A stretch of DNA of 64,000 nucleotides, from positions 868,001-932,000 of the forward strand of contig NZ_CP186485.1 of assembly GCF_049348705.1 (NCBI RefSeq), written 5' to 3'. Below, piece by piece: positions 37,477-47,142 of the stretch. Position numbers and translations under genes: made by a program. Numbering within the stretch: position 1 is the stretch's first letter; the number at the start of each line of letters is the position of its first letter. The notes beneath the pieces are model-generated. The model saw only the letters and a program-made list of their open reading frames with translations. It was not told the origin of the DNA and did not search any database. This DNA comes from Paracoxiella cheracis. GTDB taxonomy: Bacteria; Pseudomonadota; Gammaproteobacteria; Coxiellales; Coxiellaceae.

Positions 37477-37830
37477 ATGAAATATTCTTCACAGCAATTA
37501 GAACATTTTTATAATGCACTGCACGCTGGGAAGTTAGACGAAAATCATTCGACCGTTATCGTAGTAGAAGAGGGCAGTGGCGATCGTGGAAATGTCGTAC
37601 GCTTATATCTGCAAATACAAAATAAAAAAATACGAGTGGTAAAATTTTTAGCATATGGATCGGTGGCTTTAATCGCTTGCTGCGAATATGTGTGTCGTTA
37701 TTTGGAAGGAAAAACAATCGACGAAGCGATTCGGCTGAGCACGGACACAATCATGCAGGATTTGGGCATGTCCACTGTTGAGATTCACAACGCTATTTGG
37801 ATTGTACGGTTGGTGAAAAAATCATTGTAA
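37477..37830 (+). CDS. IscU/NifU-N-like scaffold lacking the cluster cysteines
   Basis: A 117-residue protein from the ATG at 37477, just after iscS. The fold landmarks of IscU are visible: LEHFYNALHAGKLDE, GNVVRLYLQI, YLEGKTIDEAI and the LGM...EIHNA end. The three cluster-binding Cys of IscU are replaced: CGD reads RGN, FGCG reads AYGS, and HCS reads HNA. A cluster of other Cys (ACCEYVC) lies nearby. It may be a divergent scaffold, a regulator of the desulfurase, or a decaying gene. Confidence 0.7.
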   Translation: MKYSSQQLEHFYNALHAGKLDENHSTVIVVEEGSGDRGNVVRLYLQIQNKKIRVVKFLAYGSVALIACCEYVCRYLEGKTIDEAIRLSTDTIMQDLGMSTVEIHNAIWIVRLVKKSL

Positions 37831-37983
37831 TAGAGGGATGTTCAATGAAGTTTCATGACATGGATCATATTGGACTTTGGATAAATTTATAAAAATAATT
37901 AAAAATTGCTTGACATAGAAACCGAAAAAAAATTTTACGTTGTAAACAACGTTTGTTCGAAAAAATAAAATAAGGAACAAACG

Positions 37984-39803
37984 ATGTTAGCGACAGAAAA
38001 ACTAAAACAATTCCGTACATTCCTCTACAACATCTTCCCCGCGCGACGCGATGCCAATATGAATTTACTCGATGCCCTTTCAAGCCATGGCCATCGCTGC
38101 AAAACACCTATAGAATTATGTGAATCGCCATACTTTGAACGTGAATACAGTAGTATTACCGATGCGATTAGCGATGGTTTGTCGGTAGCAAATTGTTGGG
38201 ATAGCATGATGAAAATACAATATGAACATGTGAGTCATAGCGATGACCGTGTGATCATTATTGCGGATACGACACCACAGTCGCGTCAAGAAGTGTGTCG
38301 CGATGCTCGTGATAGATTATTGGCATCCCTGTCAATAATCGACTCGCAATACGCGACAACCTAAATAGCCGCAGACGTCCCCGTCGACAGCGCTCCGCGA
38401 CCTCGCGGCCGACTGCGCACTGTCTCCAGATGACTCGACGCCGCCTACAGATTTTTGCCACTCGCTACGCTGCCTACGGAACTCCGTTCCTTCGGCACTC
38501 CGCTCTGTCAAAAATCGGCGGCTGCCGCGGAATACTCGCCATCGGCTTCGCCTCTCCATGGCTCGCATCGAGTGCACACTGTGTTGAAGATCGCCATGTG
38601 GTTTACAGCCCTAATCCAGCACCGGGTAACAAACCGATTACCATTGGACATGAATATTCAACGGTATCACTATTGCCCAATGATGGTGCAGCTCAAGAAA
38701 AGCATTGGTTAGTTCCACTGGATACGAGGCGCGTTAAAAGCGATGAAAAAGGCAATGTAGTTGGGATGCAGCAAATTAACCGTTGTATTGCAGACTTAGC
38801 GCTTACTCATAAATTGGTGGTTAGCGTGGCTGATTCAAAATATGGTACAGAAGCTTGCCGTAAACTGGTTAGCGAAAATCCCAATTGGGTACATCTTTTC
38901 CGTTTTAACAGTACCCGTAATGTTTTCGCGCCCGCATCAATAGAAGATAATACCTCAGGAAGTATAAAACGCTATGGTGATGCGATGAAACTAAACGACA
39001 GCACGACTCACCGTGAATCCGATGAGATTGTGCAGCAACCCATTACAACCCGCAGTGGCAAAACTTACCAATTGGAGATTAAAATATGGCGTGACCAATT
39101 ACTGCGTGGTTCAAAGCAATTTAAAGGATATGAGCATCCTGTTACTGTTGTGCAATTGGTTGCGGTTGATGCTAACGGTAAATCTTTATATAAAAATCCA
39201 CTCTGGTTAGGACTCGCTGGTGAACGACGTAATGAAATCACAGCATTAGAAGCGTATCACTATTACGATAGACGCTATGACATTGAACACTACTTTCGTT
39301 TTGGTAAAGACAAACTGTTATTTGACCGATACCAAACACCGGATGTTAAGCACGAAGAAGATTGGTGGCGGATGACAGCATTAGCGTATACGCAACTTTA
39401 TCTAGCGAGGAATCTTGCCCCGATTTTACCGAAAAAATGGGAGCGGTATTTGCCGAGCTTCCAAGTGGATAACGAAAAACCATCAATAACTGCGACCCCT
39501 TCACAAACGCAACGGGGTTTTTCTACGGTGCTTGATACCGTTGGCACGCCTGCTAATCTCTGCAAACCACGCGGTAATCCGCAAGGCAGAACCAAAGGTG
39601 ATACGCAGGGGAAACGCACGCGACATCCTGCTATTTTCAAAAATAGCAACTCAAAAATTAAAACGATTCAGAGGACTGAAGAAAAGACGCAAAACTCAGA
39701 CCCTGAAAAAATAGAGGATTTGATTGGGATAGTAAAATCATGGTTGGATAAAATAAATTTTACACCTGAGCAATTCTACGAATTGCTGCAAAAAACAGCT
39801 TAA
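37984..39803 (+). pseudogene. IS4-superfamily transposase, interrupted by a 281-bp element
   Basis: The intact frame would be 512 codons. The DDE catalytic residues are visible: first Asp in IIADTTPQSR, second in VVSVADSKYG, and the IS4 signature Y-(2)-R-(3)-E-(6)-K in YDRRYDIEHYFRFGK. The frame is broken at 38290-38570 between TPQSRQ and SAHCVEDRHV, as shown by the uninterrupted sequence at 56865-56890. The transposase cannot be made from this copy as it stands. Confidence 0.93.
38290..38570 (-). mobile_element. 281-bp structured element, copy 1 (in IS copy A)
   Basis: On the minus strand it begins CGATGCGAGCC and ends CGACACACTTC. Comparison with copy B (CGCGTCAAAGTGCACAC) shows that removing exactly 281 bp restores the site with no target duplication. 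It carries one base difference from the other 281-bp copies in the stem I call P2 (CCGCAG for CCGCGG on one side). Confidence 0.92.
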
Positions 39804-39935
39804 GATTTAGAAACTCACATTTTTTGATTATTGTCCTAACTGGCAAGGGATTTTATTTATCCAAAGTCCAACTAAAAGAAGGGACGAAAAATAGGAGTAT
39901 TTATTTTGTCAGAGCTAGACAAAGGAGGGAAGGAC

Positions 39936-40400
39936 ATGCGGAACAACTCTGCAATTATTCAATCACAACGTAATCAAAGAAAAGTAAACTTAGACGAACA
40001 ACACTATATCCCTAGGATTGTGATTGTTGAAGACCAGGCATTTATTTGTAAATTACATCGTGCTTGGTTGGAAATGCTAAATTGTCACGTTCATATTGCT
40101 CGTAGCGGACACTCGGCTCTTGAGTGTGTCAATCGTGGATATGCTTATGATCTCATTCTGATGGATATTGGCCTGCCCGATATCGATGGGATCACCCTCT
40201 CTAAATTTATACGGTCGCAATATCATATGAAAAGAATTCCTATCATAGCAGTGACAACCCAATGTAATGAGGTTAAACAGCAGTGTCTTGCGGTAGGAAT
40301 AAATGAGGTTCTGAAGAAACCCATCAATGTAGTGATCTTAAGGCGAATATTAAATCGGTGGATTTTTCAGAAATCTACTAGTGAAGTTCGCCCGCTCTGA
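39936..40400 (+). CDS. Single-domain response regulator receiver
   Basis: About 154 residues from the ATG at 39936, preceded by AAGGAGGGAAGGAC; a TTG at 39906 is less likely. A basic N-terminal tail precedes a CheY-type receiver: acidic pair in IVIVEDQAF, phosphorylated Asp in LILMDIGLPDIDG (near D77), Thr in IAVTTQC and Lys in VLKKPIN. There is no output domain. It resembles the receiver modules of hybrid sensor kinases. The partner kinase is not in the window. Confidence 0.88.
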   Translation: MRNNSAIIQSQRNQRKVNLDEQHYIPRIVIVEDQAFICKLHRAWLEMLNCHVHIARSGHSALECVNRGYAYDLILMDIGLPDIDGITLSKFIRSQYHMKRIPIIAVTTQCNEVKQQCLAVGINEVLKKPINVVILRRILNRWIFQKSTSEVRPL

Positions 40401-40447
40401 GGCACGGCTCTCTTCTCGAGATAAAGCAAGGATGCTACACTACAGCG

Positions 40448-43102
40448 ATGACGAGACGGACCAACAAACCAACGGCGCCCAAGGTGCCACCGTATTCCCA
40501 GGAAGCGGAGCAATCCGTTTTAGGTGCTTTAATGTTGGATAATCGGGCGTGGGATAGGGTGGCCGATCGCATTACATCCGAAGATTTTTATCGGGCAGAC
40601 CATCGTTTGATCTTTCAGATAATGCAATACTTGGTCGAACGTCATAAGCCTTTGGATGTATTAACAATTGCAGATGCTTTAAAATCCCGTAACGAGCTAG
40701 AAGCGGCGGGGGGTGAGGCTTATCTCTATCAACTCGCCAAAAATACTCCAAGTGCCGCCAATATCACCGCCTATGCAGACATCGTTCGCGAACGTTCTGT
40801 GTTGCGTCAATTAATTGCTACCGGCACAGACATCGCTGAAAGTGCGTTTAACCCTGAAGGTCGCGAAGTTAAAGACCTTCTCGATAGCGCTGAGCGCTGG
40901 GTGTTTAGCATTGCCGAGCAGGGTAATCGGGGGAATGGCCCCGTTGAAATTGGAACATTGTTGGCCAAAACCACCGATCGTATTGATTCGCTCTTTCATT
41001 CGGGTGGTCAGTTGACGGGTCTGTCGACTGGGTTTAAAGACTTCGACGACATGACCTCAGGACTTCATGAGGGTGAGCTCATCATCATTGCGGGTCGACC
41101 CTCCATGGGTAAAACGGTTCTAGGTCTCAATATGGCCGAGCATGCTGCCATTAGAGGTGGCAAGCCGGTTTTAGTTTTTAGTATGGAAATGCCTGGTGAG
41201 TCGCTAGTGATGCGTATGATTTCTTCACTCGGTAGCATCGAACAACACAAAGTCCGAACGGGTAAATTAAATGATAACGACTGGCCACGCATTACATCCG
41301 CTATTGAAATGCTGTCCGACACTAAATTATATATTGACGACACGCCAGCCTTAACACCTATCGAAGTGCGAGCACGCGCAAGACGACTCGCGCGTGAGCA
41401 CGGCAGTTTGGGATTAATTGTCATCGATTATTTGCAGCTCATGCAGGTGCCAGGCTCTAAAGAAAATCGCGCAGTCGAGGTGTCTGAAATTTCACGCTCA
41501 TTAAAGGCGCTTGCCAAAGAATTAAATGTGCCAGTGGTTGCGTTGTCACAATTAAATCGTGGTCTTGAAGCGAGAACGGATAAAAGACCCGTGATGTCGG
41601 ATTTACGTGAATGCGTAACAGGAGACACCTTGGTTTGTCTCGCTGATGGAAAGCGAATTCCTGTGAAAAATTTAGTAGGTATGTCGCCGGAAGTCATTGC
41701 GATCAACGAGCAAAATAAAATCGTTACTGCAAAAAGTGAAAAAATTTGGAAAGTAGGCGAACGGGAAGTTTATGAAATCAAATTAGCAAGTGGAAAATCT
41801 ATTCGTGCTAGTGGTGATCATAAAATATTGGCTTTTGATTGCTGGAAACGTACAAAAGATTTTTCAATTGGAGATCGCATCGCAACGACACATCGAATGC
41901 TTGAGCCCAAAAAATCAGAAACATGGCCTGATGGTAGAGTTATTTTATTGGGTCATTTAATTGGAGATGGAAGTTACCTCAAACATCAGCCACTTCGTTA
42001 CACTTCTCAAACACAAGAGCACATTGATATTGTGGCTAAAATTGCCGAACAAGAATTTGGTTGTTCTACTAAAATATATAGTGATCATAATTGGCAGCAA
42101 GTTGTAATCAGTGGAAATGGTAATCGATGGCATCCAAAGGGAGTTAACAAATGGTTGCGTGATTTGGGTGTTTATGATCAGCGTTCCCATGAAAAATGCA
42201 TCCCTGAATCAGTCTTTAGCTTGTCTAATCGACAAGTCGCCTTATTCCTTCAACATTTATGGGCAACTGATGGTTCAATATCAGTGGGCAAAGGCAAAAA
42301 AACAAGTAAGGTAATTTATTATGCGACTAATAGTGAAACTTTAGCAAATGATGTTGCGGCGTTACTATTGAGATTTGGTATAGTCGCTAGAATCAAAAAA
42401 ACTCAAAAAGGGAATTATAAGCCGGGCTACATGGTTTTTGTCACAGGCGCAGAGCAGCAGTTGCGGTTCCTTCATGAAATCGGTGCTTTTGGCGCTCGTC
42501 ATGCTTCGGCTGAGCAGTTGCTTTCTCTTTTACAAAAAATTGTTCCAAACACAAATGTAGATACGCTGCCAAATCAAATTTTTGACCGGGTTCAATATGT
42601 GATGACTGTGCTAGGTATTTCTCAGCGGAGAATGGCTGCTATGCGTGGTACTACTTATGGTGGAACCTCACATTTTAAATTTGAACCTTCGCGCAACACT
42701 ATTTCAAGTTATGCTGAATTATTAAATGATGATATTTTAAAAATGCATTGTGAAAGTGACATATTCTGGGATCGAATCGTCGCCTTTGAAAAAAAAGGAA
42801 TTGAGGAAGTTTATGACTTAACAGTGCCGGGTCCTGCATCTTGGGTGGCGGATGGTATAGTGTGCCATAATTCAGGCGCGATCGAGCAAGACGCAGATTT
42901 AATAGTTTTTATTTATCGTGATGAAGTTTATAACGAAGATACGCCTGAAAAAAACAAAGCAGAAATTATTATTGCTAAACAACGTAACGGTCCTATTGGT
43001 AAAGTGCACTTAACCTTTCGCGGTAAGTACACGCGTTTTGATAATTATGCCTATGAAGATGCTGTGCAAGGTGTGCCATTTGGTGGTGGAGTAACAATGT
43101 GA
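40448..43102 (+). CDS. dnaB: Replicative DNA helicase DnaB with in-frame intein
   Basis: An 884-codon frame. The extein (464 residues after splicing) has the N-terminal DnaG-interacting domain, Walker A GRPSMGKT, Walker B LIVIDYLQLM and the RecA-like C domain. A 420-residue intein splits it after SDLRE, before SGAIEQDADLIV, in the H4 DNA-binding region. Without splicing the essential helicase would be disrupted, so the intein must be active. The stop overlaps the GTG start of alr (GTGA). Confidence 0.97.
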   Translation: MTRRTNKPTAPKVPPYSQEAEQSVLGALMLDNRAWDRVADRITSEDFYRADHRLIFQIMQYLVERHKPLDVLTIADALKSRNELEAAGGEAYLYQLAKNTPSAANITAYADIVRERSVLRQLIATGTDIAESAFNPEGREVKDLLDSAERWVFSIAEQGNRGNGPVEIGTLLAKTTDRIDSLFHSGGQLTGLSTGFKDFDDMTSGLHEGELIIIAGRPSMGKTVLGLNMAEHAAIRGGKPVLVFSMEMPGESLVMRMISSLGSIEQHKVRTGKLNDNDWPRITSAIEMLSDTKLYIDDTPALTPIEVRARARRLAREHGSLGLIVIDYLQLMQVPGSKENRAVEVSEISRSLKALAKELNVPVVALSQLNRGLEARTDKRPVMSDLRECVTGDTLVCLADGKRIPVKNLVGMSPEVIAINEQNKIVTAKSEKIWKVGEREVYEIKLASGKSIRASGDHKILAFDCWKRTKDFSIGDRIATTHRMLEPKKSETWPDGRVILLGHLIGDGSYLKHQPLRYTSQTQEHIDIVAKIAEQEFGCSTKIYSDHNWQQVVISGNGNRWHPKGVNKWLRDLGVYDQRSHEKCIPESVFSLSNRQVALFLQHLWATDGSISVGKGKKTSKVIYYATNSETLANDVAALLLRFGIVARIKKTQKGNYKPGYMVFVTGAEQQLRFLHEIGAFGARHASAEQLLSLLQKIVPNTNVDTLPNQIFDRVQYVMTVLGISQRRMAAMRGTTYGGTSHFKFEPSRNTISSYAELLNDDILKMHCESDIFWDRIVAFEKKGIEEVYDLTVPGPASWVADGIVCHNSGAIEQDADLIVFIYRDEVYNEDTPEKNKAEIIIAKQRNGPIGKVHLTFRGKYTRFDNYAYEDAVQGVPFGGGVTM
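41612..42871 (+). other. DnaB intein with LAGLIDADG homing endonuclease domain
   Basis: 420 residues, beginning CVTGDTLV (Cys1 nucleophile) and ending GIVCHN before Ser+1. The block B His is in ASGDHKIL. Two dodecapeptide-type endonuclease motifs are visible: LLGHLIGDGSY and LQHLWATDGSI, each with its acidic residue. Both splice junctions and the endonuclease centre look intact, so it may still be mobile. It occupies the SDLRE/S site used by other DnaB inteins, including one known from Coxiella. Confidence 0.95.
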
Positions 43103-44190
43103 GCCGTGGTGCGATTGCCTATATTGATTTAAACGCCTTAAAACACAACTATTCCCGTTTGCAACAACTAGCCGCTGGTCGTTCTATTTTAGCGATGATC
43201 AAAAGTAACGGTTATGGTCACGGTTTATTGCGAGTTGCAAAGACATTAAATACGGCCGATGCGTTTGGTGTTGCATCGTTGGACGAGGCAATTGCTTTAC
43301 GCAAAGGTGGAATTAAACAACCTATCATGGTCATGGCGGGTTTTTACGATAAAGACGAAATACCACAATTTGTGGATTACGATTTACAAGTGGTGTTGCA
43401 CCGCCCCGATCAAATTACTGCACTGGAAAAAAATACATTACCCACACCCTTAACCGTTTGGATGAAAATAGATACCGGCATGCATCGCCTCGGATTTCCG
43501 CTTAATCAGGTGCATTCGGTGTTTGAGCGTTTGCAGCGTTGTGAATCGATTAAAAAACCGATCGGTTTAATGACGCATTTAGCAGATGCGGATAATCCCG
43601 ATCGTCAATTTACCGAATTGCAGCTTGCAAAATTTAAAGAAATTACAAACGGATTATCTGGTCCTAAGAGCATTGTAAATTCGGCAGGGCTTTTGTCTTA
43701 TAACAATGAAGCGTTGGCAGACTGGGTGCGCCCAGGAATTATGTTATACGGTGTGTCGCCCATTTCAACTCACACAGGCGAAGAAGAGGGGTTGAAACCC
43801 GTCATGACATTAACCGCAAAAATCATGGCGGTAAAGCAGTGTCGTAAGGGCGATAAGGTTGGTTATGGTTGTACGTGGACTTGTCCTGAAGACATGCCGA
43901 TTGGCATTGTTGGAATTGGCTATGGAGATGGTTATCCGCGACACGCAAAAAATGGCACGCCTACTATCGTCAATGGAAAAACGTGTCCGTTAATCGGGCG
44001 TGTTTCTATGGATATGATTGCTATTGATCTGCGTTCAGAGGCCAACGCTGCCGTGGGTGATCGTGTGACTTTGTGGGGAGAAGGATTGCCAGTGGAAAAG
44101 GTTGCAGCATGCGCCAATACCATCGGTTATGAATTATTGTGTAATATAACCCAGCGAGTGAAGTTTATTCCAAATGATATCGATCAGTGA
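43099..44190 (+). CDS. alr: Alanine racemase
   Basis: A 363-residue protein starting at GTG 43099, coupled to dnaB. The PLP lysine is in MIKSNGYGHG (near K35) and the catalytic Tyr in IGRVSMDMIAIDL's neighbourhood, with GVGYG-type barrel motifs such as GIVGIGYGDGYPR. It makes D-alanine for peptidoglycan. The dnaB-alr order is common in gammaproteobacteria. Confidence 0.96.
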   Translation: MSRGAIAYIDLNALKHNYSRLQQLAAGRSILAMIKSNGYGHGLLRVAKTLNTADAFGVASLDEAIALRKGGIKQPIMVMAGFYDKDEIPQFVDYDLQVVLHRPDQITALEKNTLPTPLTVWMKIDTGMHRLGFPLNQVHSVFERLQRCESIKKPIGLMTHLADADNPDRQFTELQLAKFKEITNGLSGPKSIVNSAGLLSYNNEALADWVRPGIMLYGVSPISTHTGEEEGLKPVMTLTAKIMAVKQCRKGDKVGYGCTWTCPEDMPIGIVGIGYGDGYPRHAKNGTPTIVNGKTCPLIGRVSMDMIAIDLRSEANAAVGDRVTLWGEGLPVEKVAACANTIGYELLCNITQRVKFIPNDIDQ

Positions 44191-44425
44191 AAATGAGTTA
44201 GGTAAAATCCGTTGGCGCTGTAGGCGCCGTGGCATGCTGGAGCTCGATGAAATGCTCGGCGATTTTTTCGATCAAAATTTTAAAAATTTGTCTGCATCTG
44301 AACAGCGGTTATTTATTAAATTGTTAGACCAACCCGATCCTGTTTTATTTGATTGGCTTTTAGGCCACGCCGACCCCGAAGATTCTGACGTGCTTGCACT
44401 CGTGAAAAAAATCCGTGATTTTTAG
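44174..44425 (+). CDS. sdhE: FAD assembly factor SdhE
   Basis: An 83-residue protein overlapping the end of alr by 17 bp. It carries the conserved RRRGMLELDEMLGDFF block, whose RGxxE core is needed for covalent flavinylation of succinate dehydrogenase, and ends in LLGHADPEDSDVLALVKKI. Also known as YgfY or CptB. It looks intact. Confidence 0.94.
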   Translation: MISISENELGKIRWRCRRRGMLELDEMLGDFFDQNFKNLSASEQRLFIKLLDQPDPVLFDWLLGHADPEDSDVLALVKKIRDF

Positions 44426-44484
44426 AATGAAAATAACCTACGTGTTTTTTGATGTAGAGTGTCATCACACGTCATCCCAAACAA

Positions 44485-44566
44485 TGTCACTCCGAGTGAA
44501 GCGAGGAGTCTCGTGACCGTAGCAAGTACTGCATGTTTGAGATTTCTCGCCTTGCTTGAAATGACA
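44485..44566. repeat. Imperfect inverted repeat, dispersed-repeat type
   Basis: Arms of 28 bp at 44485-44512 and 44539-44566 (TGTCACTCCGAGTGAAGCGA and the reverse of TGTCATTTCAAGCAAGGCGA) with a 26-bp loop. The sequence style is that of the common GTCATTCCGAGCGAAGCGAGG palindromic repeats of bacterial genomes. It lies in the 359-bp gap 44426-44784, in which I see no gene; a 76-codon open frame across it is a by-product of the repeat. Confidence 0.7.
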
Positions 44567-44824
44567 TCGTCTTTTTTCATGTCACTGCCGTCATCCTCGT
44601 GCGAGGCCATCTACAAGAATTTTAAAAAACACGTCACTCTCACGGCCGAAGACACGGGGATTCAAACTAATACCAAAGATCTCATCTAAAAATAATTAAA
44701 TAAAATTTTAAAATTAAGGCATCATTAAATTATTTTTAAAAATGCAATTAACAATCAACATTGATAGCTATTTAAATTTTAAACTGATCTTCCCTCACTT
44801 TACCGGACACATTTTTTTTCGATT

Positions 44825-45679
44825 TTACGCAGCACATTCAAGCGCAATAGGGGTCTTGTAGTCAATAGCTGAATGCATTCTTCTGTGATTGTAATAGCCT
44901 TCAATATACTGAAAAAGACTTTGCCTTGCTTCAGCGCGTGTTGTGTAATCATTCACATGCACAAGTTCCGTTTTTAGGGTATGGAAAAAACTTTCTGCAA
45001 TGGCATTATCCCAACAATTAGCCTTTCTGCTCATTGAACCAATCAGCTTGTTTTGCTTGATGATTTCCCTATATTTTTTCGAACAATATTGACTGCCCCG
45101 ATCAGAGTGTATAATCACTTGCTTTGGATATTTTCGTTTGAATAACGCCATCAATAACGCATCACACACTAAATCTTGTTTCATGCTTTTATTCATTGAC
45201 GAGCCAATAACCGAACGTGAATGCACATCGATAACCACCGCTAAATACAACCAACCTTCACGGGTTGGAATGTACGTCAGATCACTCACCCATTTTTGAT
45301 TGATCGCCGTTCTCGTGAAATCTCTCTTTAAAATATTCTCAAAAATAGGCTTGTTGTGACCCGAGTCTGTGGTTATTTTAAATCTACGCTTGGCAAGTGC
45401 TTTTAAGCCCATGGAGCGCATACGCCGCTCAATACGCGTGTGACTGCAGGAAATCGATTCCGCTTGCAATGCACGAGTTATACGTGGTGAACCGTAACGT
45501 TGTTTGTTTCTCATATAAATTACCTTAATTTTTTCATCTAATTGTTGGTTTGCTTGCTCACGTGGGCTCATAGGTCGGGATAGCCAGTCATAATAACCAC
45601 TACGACTGACACCCAGTACATCACATAGCAAGTTAATTCCAAATAGTTGGGCGTGCTTTTGAATAAAGCTGTACTTCAC
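44825..45679 (-). CDS. IS3-family transposase OrfB (integrase domain)
   Basis: A 284-residue protein starting at GTG 45679, overlapping the orfA stop. It contains the HTH_21 segment near residue 50 and the rve/DDE core: WVSDLTYIPTREGWLYLAVVIDVHSR (two halves around the first Asp), HSDRGSQYCS with the second Asp, and NAIAESFFHTLKTE with the Glu. It is intact. It needs OrfA for DNA recognition, and the linked orfA has a nonsense codon. Confidence 0.93.
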   Translation of the reverse strand: MKYSFIQKHAQLFGINLLCDVLGVSRSGYYDWLSRPMSPREQANQQLDEKIKVIYMRNKQRYGSPRITRALQAESISCSHTRIERRMRSMGLKALAKRRFKITTDSGHNKPIFENILKRDFTRTAINQKWVSDLTYIPTREGWLYLAVVIDVHSRSVIGSSMNKSMKQDLVCDALLMALFKRKYPKQVIIHSDRGSQYCSKKYREIIKQNKLIGSMSRKANCWDNAIAESFFHTLKTELVHVNDYTTRAEARQSLFQYIEGYYNHRRMHSAIDYKTPIALECAA

Positions 45680-45978
45680 TCGAGTTCTTTCGCGAAGTAC
45701 GTGGCCGCCTTTTTTAGAATGGCTTTCTCCTGTTCCAGTCGTGCCAGTCGCTTCTTAAGCTGTTGATTTTATTCAATGAGTTCCCCTATGTTGACCGGTT
45801 GCTTTGCGCTGGGATGAATCACTTCACCACTCTTCCTGGCTTTATCCACCCAGGTGTGGAGGGTCGCTTCGGGCATGCCTAAGTCTTTTGCAGCGCTTAA
45901 CACGGAAGGAGAACTGAGTGCTAGATGGATTGCTTCTTGTTTAAATTCCGGTGTGTATTTTCGAGTCTTCTTTGTCAT
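45676..45978 (-). pseudogene. IS3-family OrfA with a nonsense codon
   Basis: The HTH_Tnp_1 protein opens TRKYTPEFKQEAIHLAL and reads to GELIE, where TAA occurs at 45771-45769. The same frame then continues NQQLKKRLARLEQEKAILKK to the real end, overlapping orfB. A single A-to-T change would explain it. The complete leucine-zipper version is therefore not made. Confidence 0.82.
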
Positions 45979-46045
45979 GAGATCACCTCTTTGTTACTTC
46001 ATAGATTTTAACAAATTAGTGTCCGGTAATTTAGGGGAAGATTAG

Positions 46046-46889
46046 CTATGTGATGTACTGGGTGTCAGTCGTAGTGGTTATTATGACTGGCTATCCCGAC
46101 CTATGAGCCCACGTGAGCAAGCAAACCAACAATTAGATGAAAAAATTAAGGTAATTTATATGAGAAACAAACAACGTTACGGTTCACCACGTATAACTCG
46201 TGCATTGCAAGCGGAATCGATTTCCTGCAGTCACACGCGTATTGAGCGGCGTATGCGCTCCATGGGCTTAAAAGCACTTGCCAAGCGTAGATTTAAAATA
46301 ACCACAGATTCGGGTCACAACAAGGCTATTTTTGAGAATATTTTAAAGAGAGATTTCACGAGAACGGCGATCAATCAAAAATGGGTGAGTGATCTGACGT
46401 ACATTCCAACCCGTGAAGGTTGGTTGTATTTAGCGGTGGTTATCGATGTGCATTCACGTTCGGTTATTGGCTCGTCAATGAATAAAAGCATGAAACAAGA
46501 TTTAGTGTGTGATGCGTTATTGATGGCGTTATTCAAACGAAAATATCCAAAGCAAGTGATTATACACTCTGATCGGGGCAGTCAATATTGTTCGAAAAAA
46601 TATAGGGAAATCATCAAGCAAAACAAGCTGATTGGTTCAATGAGCAGAAAGGCTAATTGTTGGGATAATGCCATTGCAGAAAGTTTTTTCCATACCCTAA
46701 AAACGGAACTTGTGCATGTGAATGATTACACAACACGCGCTGAAGCAAGGCAAAGTCTTTTTCAGTATATTGAAGGCTATTACAATCACAGAAGAATGCA
46801 TTCAGCTATTGACTACAAGACCCCTATTGCGCTTGAATGTGCTGCGTAAAATCGAAAAAAAATGTGTCCGGTAAAGTGAGGGAAGATCA
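46046..46889 (+). mobile_element. Inverted, 5'-truncated second IS3 copy
   Basis: It begins inside orfB (CTATGTGATGTACTGGGTG) directly at the right end of the first copy and runs to an end, GGGAAGATCA, identical to that at 44785 in reverse. The two copies form a head-to-head pair with matching outer ends. An AAAC flanks both outer ends, consistent with a 4-bp target duplication of the composite. Confidence 0.88.
46103..46849 (+). pseudogene. Truncated IS3 OrfB
   Basis: Coding sequence in the orfB frame extends left to 46047 but the N-terminal about 20 codons are missing. The DDE core is complete. It differs from the neighbouring copy by one residue (HNKAIF for HNKPIF), so duplication was recent. 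Confidence 0.9.
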
Positions 46890-47142
46890 AAACAATATTA
46901 AACAATTTGCAAGAATTTGTAGTAATTTAAATGAACATTTATATTCAAGATATATAGACCATCGGAAAATATTGGAAAATTTAGATCAATTTGAGAGAAA
47001 TTATGAAAGATTAAAGAAATCAGGTTTGGAAAATTGGTCACAATATATCTTAATCATGTTAGAGTATCGGGCTGATTTTGATGCCGCATGTGATTGTTTA
47101 GAGAGCCTTAAATTATGTGTAGAAGGGTCTGTAAATAAGATT
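46890..47142 (+). pseudogene. Internal fragment of an unknown gene between two IS elements
   Basis: The frame reads NNIKQFARICSNLNEHLYS to EGSVNKI, has a good coding look (helical, AT-rich codons, two Cys), and is cut on the left by the IS3 pair and on the right by IS256, whose end supplies the stop. The short stretch before the IS3 pair (ATGCAATTAACAATCAAC at 44741) may be its start, but the frames do not join simply. I do not recognise the family. Confidence 0.55.

Larger units (their letters stand above)
37870..39871 (+). mobile_element. IS4-superfamily insertion sequence, copy A
   Basis: The ends are inverted repeats beginning TTGGACTTTGGATAAAT. Minus the inserted 281-bp element the length is 1721 bp, the same as copy B minus its own insert. 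The flanking 6 bp (ATCATA, CTAAAA) do not match, so the original target duplication is not visible. The left border cuts a short ribosome-site-plus-ATG start (MKFHDMDH...) at 37845, a truncated unknown gene. Confidence 0.9.
44785..46045 (-). mobile_element. IS3-family element, complete copy
   Basis: The ends are imperfect inverted repeats: TGATCTTCCCTCACTTTACC at 44785 and TAATCTTCCCCTAAATTACC at the other end. It carries orfA and orfB on the minus strand. Its right end is fused to an inverted, truncated second copy. Confidence 0.9.

Noticed and set aside
44459..44689. 76-codon frame after sdhE as a gene
   Set aside because: It runs across an inverted repeat of a common dispersed type. There is no ribosome site and the amino acid pattern mirrors the repeat.
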